Source: Melocanna baccifera (lineage: Eukaryota > Streptophyta > Magnoliopsida > Poales > Poaceae). Taken from it: DNA of 64,000 bases. Below, one piece after another: positions 25,101-35,877 of this stretch (its first letter is position 1; each line of letters begins with the position of its first letter). The notes below the pieces were generated by a model. The model was not told where the DNA came from, did no database searches, and was given only the letters and a program-made list of their open reading frames with translations. The DNA is taken from NCBI GenBank assembly GCA_036346265.1, contig CM070684.1, positions 27,680,891 to 27,744,890 of the forward strand. The letters run 5' to 3'. The translations under genes were made by a program, and so were the position numbers.

Positions 25101-28100
25101 CCGCAAATTCGTGAAGGATTTTGGGACGTTAGCCACCCCATTGACCAGTTTGTTGAAGGAGGCATTTGCATGGTCGGTGGAAGCTGCAAATGTATTCCAA
25201 CAGCTAAAGCTCGCCTTGTCAACCGCCCCAGTTTTGCATTTGCTAGATTTTGCAGGCACCTTCACCATTGATACGAATGCTTTCATCAAGGAGATCGACC
25301 ATTGGTGTTCTTTAGCCGCCCTATCCAACCACGGCATGCCAAATTAGGCACATACGAATGGGAATTGATTGGTTTGGTCAAAGCAGTTAGACATTGGAGG
25401 CCATATTTGTGGGGGCAACATTTTGTGGTTCGAACGGATCATTATAGTTTGAAGTACCTTCTTGATCAACAACTATCCACCATTCCACAGCATCATTGGG
25501 TGAGTAAATTATTTGGCTATGATTTTAGTGTGGAATTTCGGTTGGGACATCAAAACCGAGTGGCAGATGCTTTATCTCGGTGTTATGAAGAAGATAGTGG
25601 CAGATCATGTGCGCTGTCCATCCCTCACTTTCAATTGTTCGATGATATCCGCAAAGAAGTGTCGGCCCATCTAGATTTGGTCCTCCTCAAGCAACAAGTT
25701 GAATCTGGCCACTTGGGGACGGATTGGCAAATGGTTGATGGATTGATTTTGCATAATAATCGCATTTTTGTCCCAGCTCACTCGGCTTTGGCGGCTTCTA
25801 TATTGGTTGCAGTTCACGGCGTGGGACATGAGGGAATCCAAAAGACCCTTCATCGTTTACGGGCTGATTTTTCAATTCCCAGTGATCATCAACTAGTTCA
25901 AGATTGGGTTCGCACATGCTCGACTTGTCAATGCAACAAAACTGAGCATTTACATCCAGCCAGCCTACTTCAACCCTTGGAGATTCCGCGACATGTGTGG
26001 TCTGATATATCAATGGATTTTGTTGAAGGACCCCCAAAGATCAATGGCAAATCAGTCATACTAACGATAGTTGTTCGCCTGTCCAAGTATGCACATTTTT
26101 TGGTTCTATCTCATCCTTATATGGCAAGCTTAGTAGCTCAGGCCTTCTTCAATGAGGTCTGACTCCATGGACTCCTAATGTCTATATTGTCAGTGACCGC
26201 GACTCGGTCTTTACTAGCTACTTCTGGAAGGAATTGTTTCGCTTATGCGGTGTTAAGCTCAATTTCAGTTCAGCGTTCCATCCACTGTCCGACAGTCAAT
26301 TGGAAGTGGTCAACGGGGTGATTACTATGTACTTGCGGTGCTTGTCGGGAGACCGCCAGCGTGACTAGATTTGATGGTTGCCATGGCTGAATTTACTTAT
26401 AATACCTCCATTTAGCACGCAATACAAGCTACTCTGTTCCAAGTCGTCTACGGCAGACCACCGCCTACGTTGATGTCCTATGAGCCGGGTTCAGCCAGAG
26501 TTGAGGCTGTTGAACTGTCTCTCCAAGAGAGGGATGCTTTTCTAGCCGACATCCGGGAGATATTGCAACAAGCTCAACAGACTATGAAGGATCAATACAA
26601 TGCATGACATCGTGGCTTGGAGTTTGCCGTAGGCGATTGGGTATGGGTCAAGCTCCATCCTTGGCAAGTTGGCAGGTTCCGTCATTAGTTCATCAGGCCA
26701 CAAACAAGTTATTACCACATTTTTACGGACCTTATCAAGTTGTGGAGGGATAGGAACAGTTGCTTATTGTTTGCAGCTACCAGAAGGCGCTCGCATAGTC
26801 GCATACACAATGTGTTTCATGTGGCTCTATTGAAGCGTTTTTATGGGAATCCTCCATTTGATCTTCCACCGTTCCCGGAGATTCGGCATGGTTGGGTAAT
26901 TCCTACACTGGACAAAGTGGTGCAAGCCAGACTTCGACAAAGTGGTGCAACCGGTTGAATTACCACCAGCGGATGCCACTTGGGAGTCGGTGGAATCTTT
27001 TTGAAGGCAGTATCCATAATTCCAGCTTGAGGACGAGCTGCTTCCGCAGGAGGGGAGAAATGTTGTGGACTCATATTAGGGGAAAACATATCAAAGAAGG
27101 TCAAGGAAACTACTGAGGTGGCCTCGGATTCCACAGCAGCAAACGGCAATGTGTGACGGTCTACAGTCGGTTCGGAAGAAGTCAGAAGGCAATAGGAGAG
27201 GAGTCCAAGTGGTCCACGTTAGTATCACGAGATTAGATATACTTCAAATAGGTGTCTAGTTAGAATATGAGTAGGATATCTATGCTAGGCTAGGAGATGT
27301 AAAACTTATATAAAGGGGGATACCTCTTGTATTCGAAGGTCAAGAAATAAACTACTTCTCCAGTCCTGTCTTCTCCTTTGCCTTCTGACTGCTACCTCTT
27401 CGGGTTATCTTTCCTTCGCACCACAGCGCCTTCTCGCCATGGGCGGATTCGTCAACCAGTGCAGCATCCCTACTACCTGCGAAGCAATTCGGGTGACATC
27501 AGTAGCACTTTTCTGTAATTTATTCATACATTGTACAACTTAAGTATTCACAACAAACCAGTCATTGCTCGGTATTATGTTTCATCTCATCTCGCTGCTG
27601 CTAGAGATTCAGGCATTTAAATATTGTCAGCATGTTTTTTTTTCCCTGTGGAAGGCTAACCTTATTTAGCAACCTGATGGTGCTACTAAACCCTTTTCCT
27701 GATTTGTGAATAAGAAAAGAATCATTTGAGCTAATGAAGTAATGCATAGACCTCAGAAACCTCCCCAAAAAATTCATGCTTCAGCTCTTTTCGTCTCTCA
27801 TTTATCTGCGACATGTTAATATTACTTTTTGATATGCCACTTCAAAATTCGGAGAGCGGAATGTCCATTACAGATTCTGCAAATTGATGTCTTCTGCCTT
27901 TTCTTGTCAATCTACAGTCCGCTTCAACTCTTCAAACTCATTATAATTTATATGCAACTAAATTCCAATTTGATATTGCATCCAGATGCTTGCCAAGTCT
28001 CGTGCTCTTTTCATCAAGGAGTACAATAACAAGCTCTTTAATTGGTTGGTGACCTTCTCCCTAGTCATGGTCGTTGTTGGGCGCTTTGTCATCAAGTTCT

Positions 28101-28479
28101 TCTTACTTGAAATTGTTGCCTGGGTGATGTTTATCTTCCTGGAGACATACACGAGAATGTTTTGGTCAGCAGAGTCGCTGTACTACAATCCAGCCTGGCA
28201 CATCATCGTTTCTTCCTGGGAAACAATTGTGTACAGCCCTATTCTCGATCTGGACAGGTAGTCTTTCAACCCCCATGTAATAGCATATATTCGCTTTCCG
28301 TGTTGCTTTCTTTTCTAACATGCAACGCTTTGCACAGATGGGCGATCCCCATTGCAATATTGCTATCGTTTTCGGTTCTTTATTGGCGTTGCTTTGGTAG
28401 AAGGAAACGGGGGAGCCGATCACTCCTGCCACTGTACAAGACAACTTATAAGAACTCCAGTCGCCCAAGATCAGAATAA
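17238..28479 (+). CDS. Guanylate-binding-like large GTPase with signal peptide and C-terminal membrane segments, 610 aa
   Basis: Seventeen exons join in frame: 17238-17350, 18310-18412, 18556-18625, 18715-18753, 18852-18969, 19067-19124, 19197-19261, 19359-19365, 19449-19509, 20466-20525, 20637-20656, 20745-20810, 21037-21204, 21281-21538, 21922-22134, 27986-28257, 28338-28479. Residues 1-27 form a hydrophobic signal peptide. The GBP/atlastin-type GTPase domain follows, with P-loop GPYRSGKS (75-82) and switch motif DTEG (132-135). The motif IQRDF stands where the family's RD base-recognition motif lies. A helical region follows. Near the C-terminus are two hydrophobic segments (about 493-527 and 565-581) and a basic tail. 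The layout matches the Arabidopsis At2g38840-type GBP-like proteins, so an endomembrane location is inferred. Exon 8 is only 7 nt. Intron 15 holds a 5.2-kb gypsy element. The last codons may have been altered by a local duplication (28441-28561). Confidence 0.92.
19129..19170 (+). repeat. (CT)n(GT)n microsatellite in intron 6 of the GBP-like gene
   Basis: About 15 CT units run directly into about 6 GT units, a few bases after the exon 6 donor at 19125. The CT tract adds pyrimidine-rich sequence to a very short (72-bp) intron. Confidence 0.9.
22282..22724 (+). repeat. 5' LTR of the gypsy element
   Basis: 443 bp, beginning TGTTGTGGACTCATATT. The last base appears mutated (ends ACATCT where the 3' copy ends ACATCA). 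A TATA-type box TTATATAAAG is at about 22529. Confidence 0.9.
22754..26960 (+). pseudogene. gag-pol relic of the gypsy element
   Basis: A series of frames interrupted by stops and frameshifts. Gag starts MASEADIQKMNEDLK at 22754. A capsid-like part follows (FPTYDGKEDPLVWLNRCE, about 23160-23425), then a degenerate zinc knuckle (CFNCDEKYILGHGC, about 23780), a protease-like motif (LIDSRSTHNFI, canonical DSGS altered) and reverse transcriptase from 24540 (FFTKLDLRSGYHQV; catalytic FFDD at about 24835). RNase H with a YRKFVKDF connection follows, then integrase from about 25800 with a zinc-binding HHCC region ending CSTCQCNK and core pieces SMDFVEGPP and VSDRDSVF. No chromodomain was seen. It cannot encode a complete polyprotein. 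Confidence 0.9.
27061..27501 (+). repeat. 3' LTR of the gypsy element
   Basis: 441 bp, starting directly after the polypurine tract. It is collinear with the 5' LTR, with scattered substitutions and small indels (for example, loss of CAGGC near the left end). Confidence 0.92.
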
Positions 28480-28561
28480 TCATATGGTTTATTTTTTGGA
28501 AAGATGGTACAAGAATATCAAATTCGTAGAACAACTTATAAGAACTCCAGTCGCCCAAGAT
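28441..28561 (+). repeat. 31-bp direct repeat at the end of the GBP-like coding region
   Basis: The 31-bp sequence starting ACAACTTATAAGAACTCC occurs at 28441-28471 and again at 28531-28561, with 59 bp of AT-rich DNA between the copies. The first copy encodes the last residues of the GBP-like protein and the intervening DNA supplies its stop codon. Confidence 0.92.
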
Positions 28562-29189
28562 TCTTCCATCCATGCCGTTGGATGGGCCTTTTGACGATGC
28601 CCTGCCAATGTATCTCGGATTCTTTTTGGCCGATGAAGAGAGATGAAGTTCTGGCATCAGGCACTTACGCAAGCGTTTGTTGTAATTCCTATACGGAATA
28701 TTTATGCATCTTTTGTAGCTAGGCTGTTCGTACGTGTTACAATCTCATTAATTGATTGTTGTTCACATCCAAACGAAGCAACTGCCGATTAATCTTATTG
28801 CTTTTCGTAACAAATCGTTTGCTAGGTATGAATGATTTATTGTGATGGTTGTCATGGGCTCTCGAGGAAATGACCTTGTTTGTTGATGCCCTCTGCTGTA
28901 TGAGTACCCTTCTGGTCAATCTCCCGTTGTCTCGACCTCGTACAGCTAGGCTCTAATTAAGAAAACAACTTCAAATATGTTACGATTGGAACTTCGAAAT
29001 AATGACAGCAGGTGCATGGAATCAGTCGACGAAAATGCATATTTTGCTATTCGGTTGTGTTTCAGGAACAGAGCAACAAGGATACCAGGAATGCACAATG
29101 ATCACAGCCAATAAAACAAACACCGCAGAATTAGCAATGTCCACTGAATTATCATTTCTTCAGTCTTTCTGATCCAATGGAGTGGGCTC
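28562..29189. other. Convergent spacer between the GBP-like and bZIP genes
   Basis: About 0.7 kb of AT-rich DNA that must hold the two 3' UTRs and polyadenylation signals (AATAAA-like motifs in both orientations). No additional gene was seen. Confidence 0.6.
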
Positions 29190-32100
29190 CTACGACGTCG
29201 ATCCAGACGAAGTCGGCCCACCGCACATCCTTTTCTGGAGATGCTCCAGGCTTGCCACCCGCTGCAGCGAGGCTGCCCTGCCCATCTTGCCGACAGCCAG
29301 AGCTTTGTTGACGAAATCGTCCTCGTCTTGAGCCGAGGAAGCTATGTCAGGCATGTAACCGTTGCCTTCAACTTCACTGGTCGTGGCGAAGTAAATGTTT
29401 GGGTCATCTTGGATCGGGACAGCGGCGTTGGAGGTGGCATCAGATGGGGAGCCGTTGAAGGGCATGGTGAGGGATGATATATCAGAAACGGCAGGGAACA
29501 AAGCGTTCATGCCTGTCACCTGCTTCACCGAGTCCTCTGCCATCTTCACCTGCAAAATTTGATGCCTTTCCATGTTCAGATTGATCAGATTATAACCATG
29601 TTCGGATGAGCCAATGGCCAAACAGTGACTATAAGGTACAGTGCTAACATGGATTCTCTCTAAAACTGGTGCACACTGCACAGACACGTCATTTGAAACA
29701 AGCTAAAGTGGTTGATCCAACAGATGCATAGCGCAAAAAGCATATAACACATGAGTGTACCTTTGCTCTTAAGGTTTCGACATCCGCTTTTAATACTCTA
29801 TTGTCAACAGCAGCATCATTGTACTTCTGATTAACATCAGCAAGGCGCCTTAACAATGAGGAGTTTTCAACTCTTAACTGTGCTACCTGTAATAAGACGT
29901 CCACAACTCAACTCATTAGCCAAGTATTTTAGAATTTTCTGTCAGCTAAAAAGGATAATGTGAACTATCAGACCTGTGCCTCTAGCTCATTCAAGTGAGC
30001 TGTCTTTCTGCTTCTCGAACGCCTGGCTGATTCCCGATTGGATTGCTTCCTGGAACCAGTAAAAAAAATAGCATAATATCCAAGTACAGGTTCAACAACC
30101 TCATAAAAAAGACACCGACAGATCATCTGGATTACTATCTAGGACAGGTAACATAATATGGCACACAATGCAATCCAGAATACCATCATATGACACTTGA
30201 ATCTATTGATGTTGGTGAAGACGCAGTTGTGGATGTGTACACTATTCATAGGTAGCTCATTAACTTGTGCACTGTGCATACATGCATACATGACTTTTGG
30301 TAATTATACTCAATAGCATTAGTTTCAAACAACTTAAGCATCTAAGGAATATGGTATGAATCCTGATTTAATCCATTCCAAATAACTTATGCACACAACA
30401 ATCCTAAAACATATAAGCAAAAGAGCTATGTCCATAAACAAAGAAAACAATGGCTAATTGGCTATGCAAATTATCCTCTCTTGTAATAAACTCAGAGCCA
30501 ACATCTGGCATACAGAAAACTAATATAGTAATATGGTAGAAAATATATACCAAATGCATGATACAGTAGGAAAGCGAAGGAGCTACCAAGCAAGGGAAAA
30601 ATCCTAGAGAAAGGGCTAACTTGAGGATAAGGGGCATTCATGCATGATGAGACAAGCTATTGATTCTTGTATATCTCACAAGCAGGTAAGAAGGATCACC
30701 TCCTCTGTAGTCTTTGTTCAGCAGGGTTTGCATTTCCAGTAGTCTCAGCTTCTCCTTCCATATCATCATCATCTGACTGCTCCCGTGAGGAAGAGCTAGT
30801 GGCCTGTTTTGCAAGGACATCAGCATTTTGTACCAACTGTGGACCCAATCCCCCACTTGGGCCACCTCCTAGCTTGTTTTGAATTGGAATCGCATTACCT
30901 GATGTGCCCAAAATCCAAACATATGTCATATCAGAAGTCAAAACTAGCATTTACAATTTTGTGTATGTTTCACCACATGACATAACATGATGACAAGGAA
31001 CCACGATTCTCGCTAGTCAGTCAAATTTTGAAGTGAAATGCCCATCCTTGCAATATACTGGAGGAGCAAGCCCTAAAGATCCAGGTTTTGCTAATCAAAA
31101 CAGGTAAGTTCTCTTTTGAGCACTAAAATCAAGATATCAAGTTTTTCAATAAATGAAGCCAGGAGGTGTTCCCTCCTAGCTCAAAAAAAAAGGATATTAG
31201 GTTCTCCATCCTTGGCTAAGGCAACCGCAAACACACCTCCTAACAGGCAACACAGCAAGGAAATGTTTCAACCAAATTCCAAGAAAAAAAAGTTAACCCT
31301 GTTCATTTAAAAAAGGATATTTTTTTGTTTATGACAACACAGAAAAAGAAATGAAACAATTTTAAAGGTCTAAGAATCATTAAGCAAATATGGAACTTGT
31401 AGTCATTCATCCCTAACACAGTTTTGTAACTAAGATGTGACCGGAGAAGACAGGTACCTCCGATGGAATTAAGAGTGCCTAAATTTGAAACATCTGTATT
31501 TGGCAAGGTAGGAGCAGCTGCAGAACGTTCTGGAGGCACTGCACCAGAGGCCTGCAGATGAAAATGACATGAGCTAGTATTACAAATTAACAGAATAACG
31601 GAAAGATGTATAATACAAAGAAGAAGCAATGTACTGTTGCATTACTTGTTCATTTTATAACAAGGCCTAATGTAACAAAAGCTAGGGTTGCAATGAACTA
31701 ATGATAGGCACCAAAATGTAACAAAAGCTAGACTTGCAATGATCTAATAATAGGCGCAGAAATGGGGCATAATTTAACAACAGATGTTGGGGAAACAAAC
31801 CCATAGCATGAAGTTTTGATAAGCAAATCTGACAATTAACATCCTGAAGGCCAAAGCTCATCTAATCCCAAGAGTATACAAAATAAGCTAATTTCATTTA
31901 TTGAAAAATTGACAATAACATACAAAAGAAAAATTAAGCTGACATTATCCAACTAAAGCACAAGCACCTATGAACTGTTATACGACAGTGTATTCGCATC
32001 CGACACCCAAACACTCACAAAAAGTCACAGAAACACCAAACTTGTATTTGCATTGAACACCCAAACACTCACAGAATCATCAAACTCGCAACACAATCAA

Positions 32101-32773
32101 ATGATCTATGCTACCCAATACCTACACACAAGGATGCACCACGAATGACAATTTCATAAGAACACATGTGATGGCTTACACCACATCTCATTGGCAAGGC
32201 CAACGAATCCGCCGCTTTGTTCCCTCTGAAAAACCCTACACGGAGCAGGTCGAGCAGAGCAACACTCTGCAGATCATAGACGTCATAAGCCCATAACAAT
32301 ACGATAAGCTAACCACCGATCTAAATGCCTAAATATTCGAAGCACACAGTAGCATTGCAAGTGGGTGGCGCTCGAGAGACAAGGACGAATGATCGTACCC
32401 TCCACATGGCAACCGCGGCGAGGTCCTTGTCCAGCTTCTGCTTCAGCATCGCGTTGTACTCCACCGGGTCCACCACCGCGCTCGTCACCGAAGACGCCGA
32501 CGCCGCCGGCTGCTTGACGTCTGCCGCATCCCCTCCGCCCCTCCTCACGCTCGCATCGGGCCTCGGGCTAGGGTTGGGGCCGGGGCTGTCGAGCACGGCC
32601 TCCTCCAGGAACTTCTGGAAGTACCACTCCGACGGGCATCGGTTCATCGCGCTCGCGCCACCACCAGCAGCAGCACCACTTCCTCCGCCGGATGTGGCGG
32701 TGCCGGCCGCCGGCTGCTGGGGCTGTGCCCAGAATGGGTCGCGGATCTCCTCGACGGAGAAGATGCGCTCCAT
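29190..32773 (-). CDS. REB: Group-C (Opaque2-like) bZIP transcription factor, REB/RISBZ2 type, 409 aa
   Basis: Six exons on the minus strand: 32399-32773, 31458-31551, 30700-30898, 29974-30049, 29761-29886, 29190-29549, all GT-AG and in frame. The N-terminus has MERIFSVEEIRDPFW and the acidic/hydrophobic CPSEWYFQKFLEEAV motif, then DPVEYNAMLKQKL, typical of O2-group activators. A Ser/acidic stretch (SSSSREQSDDDDMEGEAE, a casein-kinase-type site) precedes the basic region RKQSNRESARRSRSRK (223-238) and a leucine zipper to about residue 290. The tail ends RVASLEHLQKRMCGG. This matches rice REB/RISBZ2 and maize OHP1, which bind GCCACGT-type and ACGT elements of seed storage-protein promoters and heterodimerise with O2-type factors in the nucleus. 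Exons 4 and 5 split basic region and zipper as in the family. No damage seen. Confidence 0.94.
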
Positions 32774-33043
32774 GTGAAATCCGGCTCGGGTGGGCTCGCG
32801 CCGATGCGAATCGTAACCTCGGGGAGGCGAACTCTGGTGGGATTCACAAGGTTTCGGAGGATTCGAGGGTTTGATCTACAAAAAAAATCGAGTGATTCGC
32901 TTGGAGAAGAGAAGAGGGGAGCGACAGGGAAGGGAAGGCGAACGTCGGGGACTCGGGGAGGGGAAGAAGCGGATTGGATGGTGGCAAATGATGACTCAGC
33001 AGAGAGACTACGAGTCCGCGCCTCAGCGCCGACGCATGCGACG

Positions 33044-33052
33044 TTATTAATA
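33044..33052 (-). promoter_or_regulatory. TATA-like box of the bZIP gene
   Basis: On the minus strand TATTAATAA lies 271 bp upstream of the ATG, at the edge between AT-rich DNA and the GC-rich 5' UTR. The leader between this box and the ATG is close to typical for the family. Positional evidence only. Confidence 0.35.
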
Positions 33053-33119
33053 CCTTCAAAGTATTGATACACTGTCAGAGGAAAAAAAATCGGTATACAC
33101 TGTCAGAATGTACCTAGTT

Positions 33120-34275
33120 TTAGTATGTACTATACTAAAATTCAAGTTCACTTTAATACCGTGAAAGTATCTGAATCTTTATAAATATACTACTCTATTA
33201 CTTTTACGTAAGTTTCGTTATCTTGTTCACCTCTTTCTTCTTTTCGACGCATTCTCGTCTCTCTTACTCGCCTTCTTCCTCAATCTAGCCCATGTTAGCA
33301 TTGCAGAGCAAGCAATGGCCACAGCCAGCGAGCAGTTTGCAGGCGCAAGTGTAGTAGAAGGTGTAGCCACACGGGATGAAGTTCGTGCCATTGGCCCACG
33401 CCATGCACACACAGCAGCATCTGTTGCTCAACACCCCTTTATCCACCTCTGGCTCTACTTCGTCTTCCGCCTCAATACATACGCCTCCACCAAATCTTGC
33501 TTGCGCACCAGTGTGTGGCGCCGATGCTCCACTACCTCTTTGTCTGCTCCGGCAATGCCATCAGGGACACCCTCTTCCCTGCTCCTTGTCTGTCGGCACT
33601 TGACTAGGTGGCAAACTCTAGAGGAGGTGGTGCGGCCTCGGTGGTGGTCAATGTGGGTGGGGAGGTTGCTCGTGGAAGTGGAAGGGATACCGCGCGATGA
33701 AAGAGGGGGCCACCGGTGCCAGCTCCCTCTGCAATGGCGGCGGATAAGGTCAGAGGCTGGTCGTCGCGGATGATGTCGAGGAGTGCACGCTCGACAGAGG
33801 TCGACAGCGATAGAGACGAGCTATGCCTCTCAGCCACCATGGCGGACGCGAGGGTGACTGCCGCCCGGTGCCCGGCGGCGAGGCCGTCCTCATCGTGCAG
33901 CTTGAGTGGGTCACGGAGGTTACACGACCTTGTAGGACCCACCATAGAGGCAGGCCCCATTGCAGCGAGCTGGTCGGCCAGTGTCACGCTGCGCTACAGC
34001 ATCCTCCCCTCCATTTCCTCTCACCACCACCTCCTCGGTGATTCGGCTAAGCCTACCTTGCCGCCTGTGTCTAGACAAGGCAGGCAAAGGGGATGGAAAG
34101 GAATAACTTGGCTCGAAGGATCAAGTTTGGTCAAGCCAAAACATGGTATGGTCGAACCATATTTTGGGCAGTAGTAGTAAAGGAGGGGTGGCATAATGGT
34201 ATATTGCTAAGATGGGGATTTTTTGGTGGTATTAAAGTGAACCGATATTTTTAGTGGTATATACCAAAACCAAGG
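33120..34275. repeat. Degenerate terminal inverted repeats around the RING pseudogene
   Basis: The left segment 33120-33165 and the reverse complement of 34225-34275 align over about 45 bp at roughly 70 percent, including a 15-bp perfect inverted match (GTTCACTTTAATACC at 33147-33161 and its complement at 34228-34242). Their position either side of a broken gene copy suggests a Pack-type (MULE-like) element, but no clean target-site duplication is visible. Confidence 0.45.
33285..33987 (-). pseudogene. RING-finger (C3HC4) protein pseudogene
   Basis: The minus-strand upstream part reads MTLADQLAAMGPASMVGPTR and SCNLRDPLKLHDEDGLAAGH, then a Ser-rich stretch and ALLDIIRDDQP. After a frame change an acidic run (EAEDEVEPEV) leads into a C-terminal RING: CCVCMAWANG, FIPCGYTFYYTCACK and GHCLLCNANMG, then a stop at 33285. 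The order matches a rice family of small RING E3-like proteins with an intact CCVCM...PCGHTFC...CPLCN ring. Here the zinc-ligand His of CGH is Tyr and the following Cys of TFC is Tyr, so two of eight ligands are lost. With the frameshift upstream, this is a dead copy. Confidence 0.75.
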
Positions 34276-34309
34276 ACATTTCGGTGGTATATAAAGGAAT
34301 AGCTAGCTC

Positions 34310-35427
34310 TTCTCCTCCTCTTTCTTTTCCCCCGATCCTTGTCCACCACCCCTCACCGGAGCACCACAGCCTAAACCATCTCCCGCCGACTATAGCCCAC
34401 CGTCACCGGCCTCATCACAAGCGTCTCCTCACCCAAGACCATGCTCGTGCTCCCCTTCTCCGATGGCTCGCACACCCCTCTGCTTTCGTTGTTTGTTGTC
34501 ATTTTGTTGGAGTCGTCGTGACTCTCTCTCTTTCTCCTTCCCCACGGCCAACCTTTGTCACCTTCTTCGTTGCTTCCACGCCAACAAGACCATCACAAAT
34601 GGACTCATCATGTTGTGCAAGTTTGGTTTTGCCCTCGCTGGAGCCTGCCACCACCTCCCCTGTCACTGGTGATGGCCGCCCGAACGCCCATTGCCTCATT
34701 TGTTTCCGCCGTAGCAGATAGGAAGGAGACGAAGGCCCCTCCATCTCTCTCATCTTCTCTCCATCTTTATGATACATGGGCTCCACTTCTTAGTCCTTAA
34801 CATATGGGCCATCTCAGATCTAACATAGACGTGAGGTGAGTTAAAACCACAGTCAAAGGGCGAAGGACATATTTTAACTGGTAGTGTCAGTTGGGGGACA
34901 TGTTTTACTCTTTTTTCACTTTAGGGATGAAAACTAGATGAACTGAACAGTTGAGGGGCCATTGATGGACTTTTATCTTACGAAAACGTGAATTTCCATT
35001 TTTGAGATATTCGAAGTGGATTATTCTCTTCATATCTATACATTTTTAGGATTATCTTTTTATTTTGAGCCGAGGACTACATGCCATTACAAATGGAGCT
35101 ATTTTGGTCCAGAGAAAACCAAGCCGGTTGGACTTAGAAAGGGTTGGCTGTGTTTTCGCCTTTTCGGGTTATACACGTGTTGTGCCTCCCTATTCTCTTA
35201 GTATTGCTTTTTTAATCCCTATGAATTTTCTGGTAAAATTGCTGGTTAGCTTTATCGTTCTTATAGCCACCGGCGAAGTGCTTCGATGACTTCCCATTTC
35301 TCTTACGGGCAATCGGGATTATTACCATAAACAAATTCCTCGCATAAAAAAAGAACAGTTTTTGTTTTCCAGAGTTCTAAAAGAGAGAGAGAGAAAAAAA
35401 AGAAGAAATGCAATTCTGCTTTTCTGG
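34310..35427. other. Intergenic region without recognisable gene
   Basis: CT-rich and later AT-rich sequence. Overlapping open frames at 34254-34800 on both strands have no domain and differ in every frame. No gene supported. Confidence 0.4.
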
Positions 35428-35519
35428 TTTTATGTGAGGTCACCGTGTAATTATCCGAGGGATAATAACGTGAGGACCTTATTATCCCTGAGATAATCAC
35501 ACGTAGATCTCACATTTTA
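35428..35519. repeat. Compact foldback (inverted repeat) element, about 92 bp
   Basis: The two arms pair over about 40 bp: TGTGAGGTCACCGTGTAATT...GGATAATAA on the left and TTATTATCC...GATAATCACACGTAGATCTCAC on the right, with a short central loop near 35470. It is flanked by TTTTA / TTTAC. A mini-MITE or a small hairpin precursor are both possible. Confidence 0.6.
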
Positions 35520-35877
35520 CTTCAAGAATTAAGGTATATATTGTGGTCTCATTGATACACAAGTGAATCGCGATCAATTATGGCATGGCATGACGCGCAG
35601 TACGGGATCCCCATGCTTATCCCCTTTTCGCAGCATCCTTGTTGTTACTCTGTGTACGTGATCTCATTGATATACAAGGGAACAATCTTTTTGAACGATC
35701 CCTTTCGCGTCTCCGATTGGAAGCAAGGATATCCTTGTTGTTACTTTGTGTCGTGGTGGATTGCGATTTTAGCCCCATCCAAAAAGGGCAGAGGCTATTC
35801 ATTTCTTTCCATTGATAAAGACTTCGCTATGCATTGCCATTTGCAAATCATTCGGCCCTCTCTTCTATATTCTAAAG

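Larger units (their letters stand above)
22282..27501 (+). mobile_element. Ty3/gypsy LTR retrotransposon, degenerate, in intron 15 of the GBP-like gene
   Basis: The element is 5,220 bp with LTRs at 22282-22724 and 27061-27501. It is flanked by a perfect 5-bp duplication GTAGC (22277-22281 and 27502-27506). The primer-binding site is TGGTATCAGAGCA at 22728-22740 and the polypurine tract GGAGGGGAGAAA ends at 27060. Each LTR has a TTATATAAAG promoter box and CTTGTATTCGAAGG. The domain order protease-RT-RNase H-integrase places it in Ty3/gypsy. It lies in the same orientation as the host gene. The two LTRs differ at a modest number of positions and the coding region has many stops, so the insertion is old and immobile by itself. 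Confidence 0.95.
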
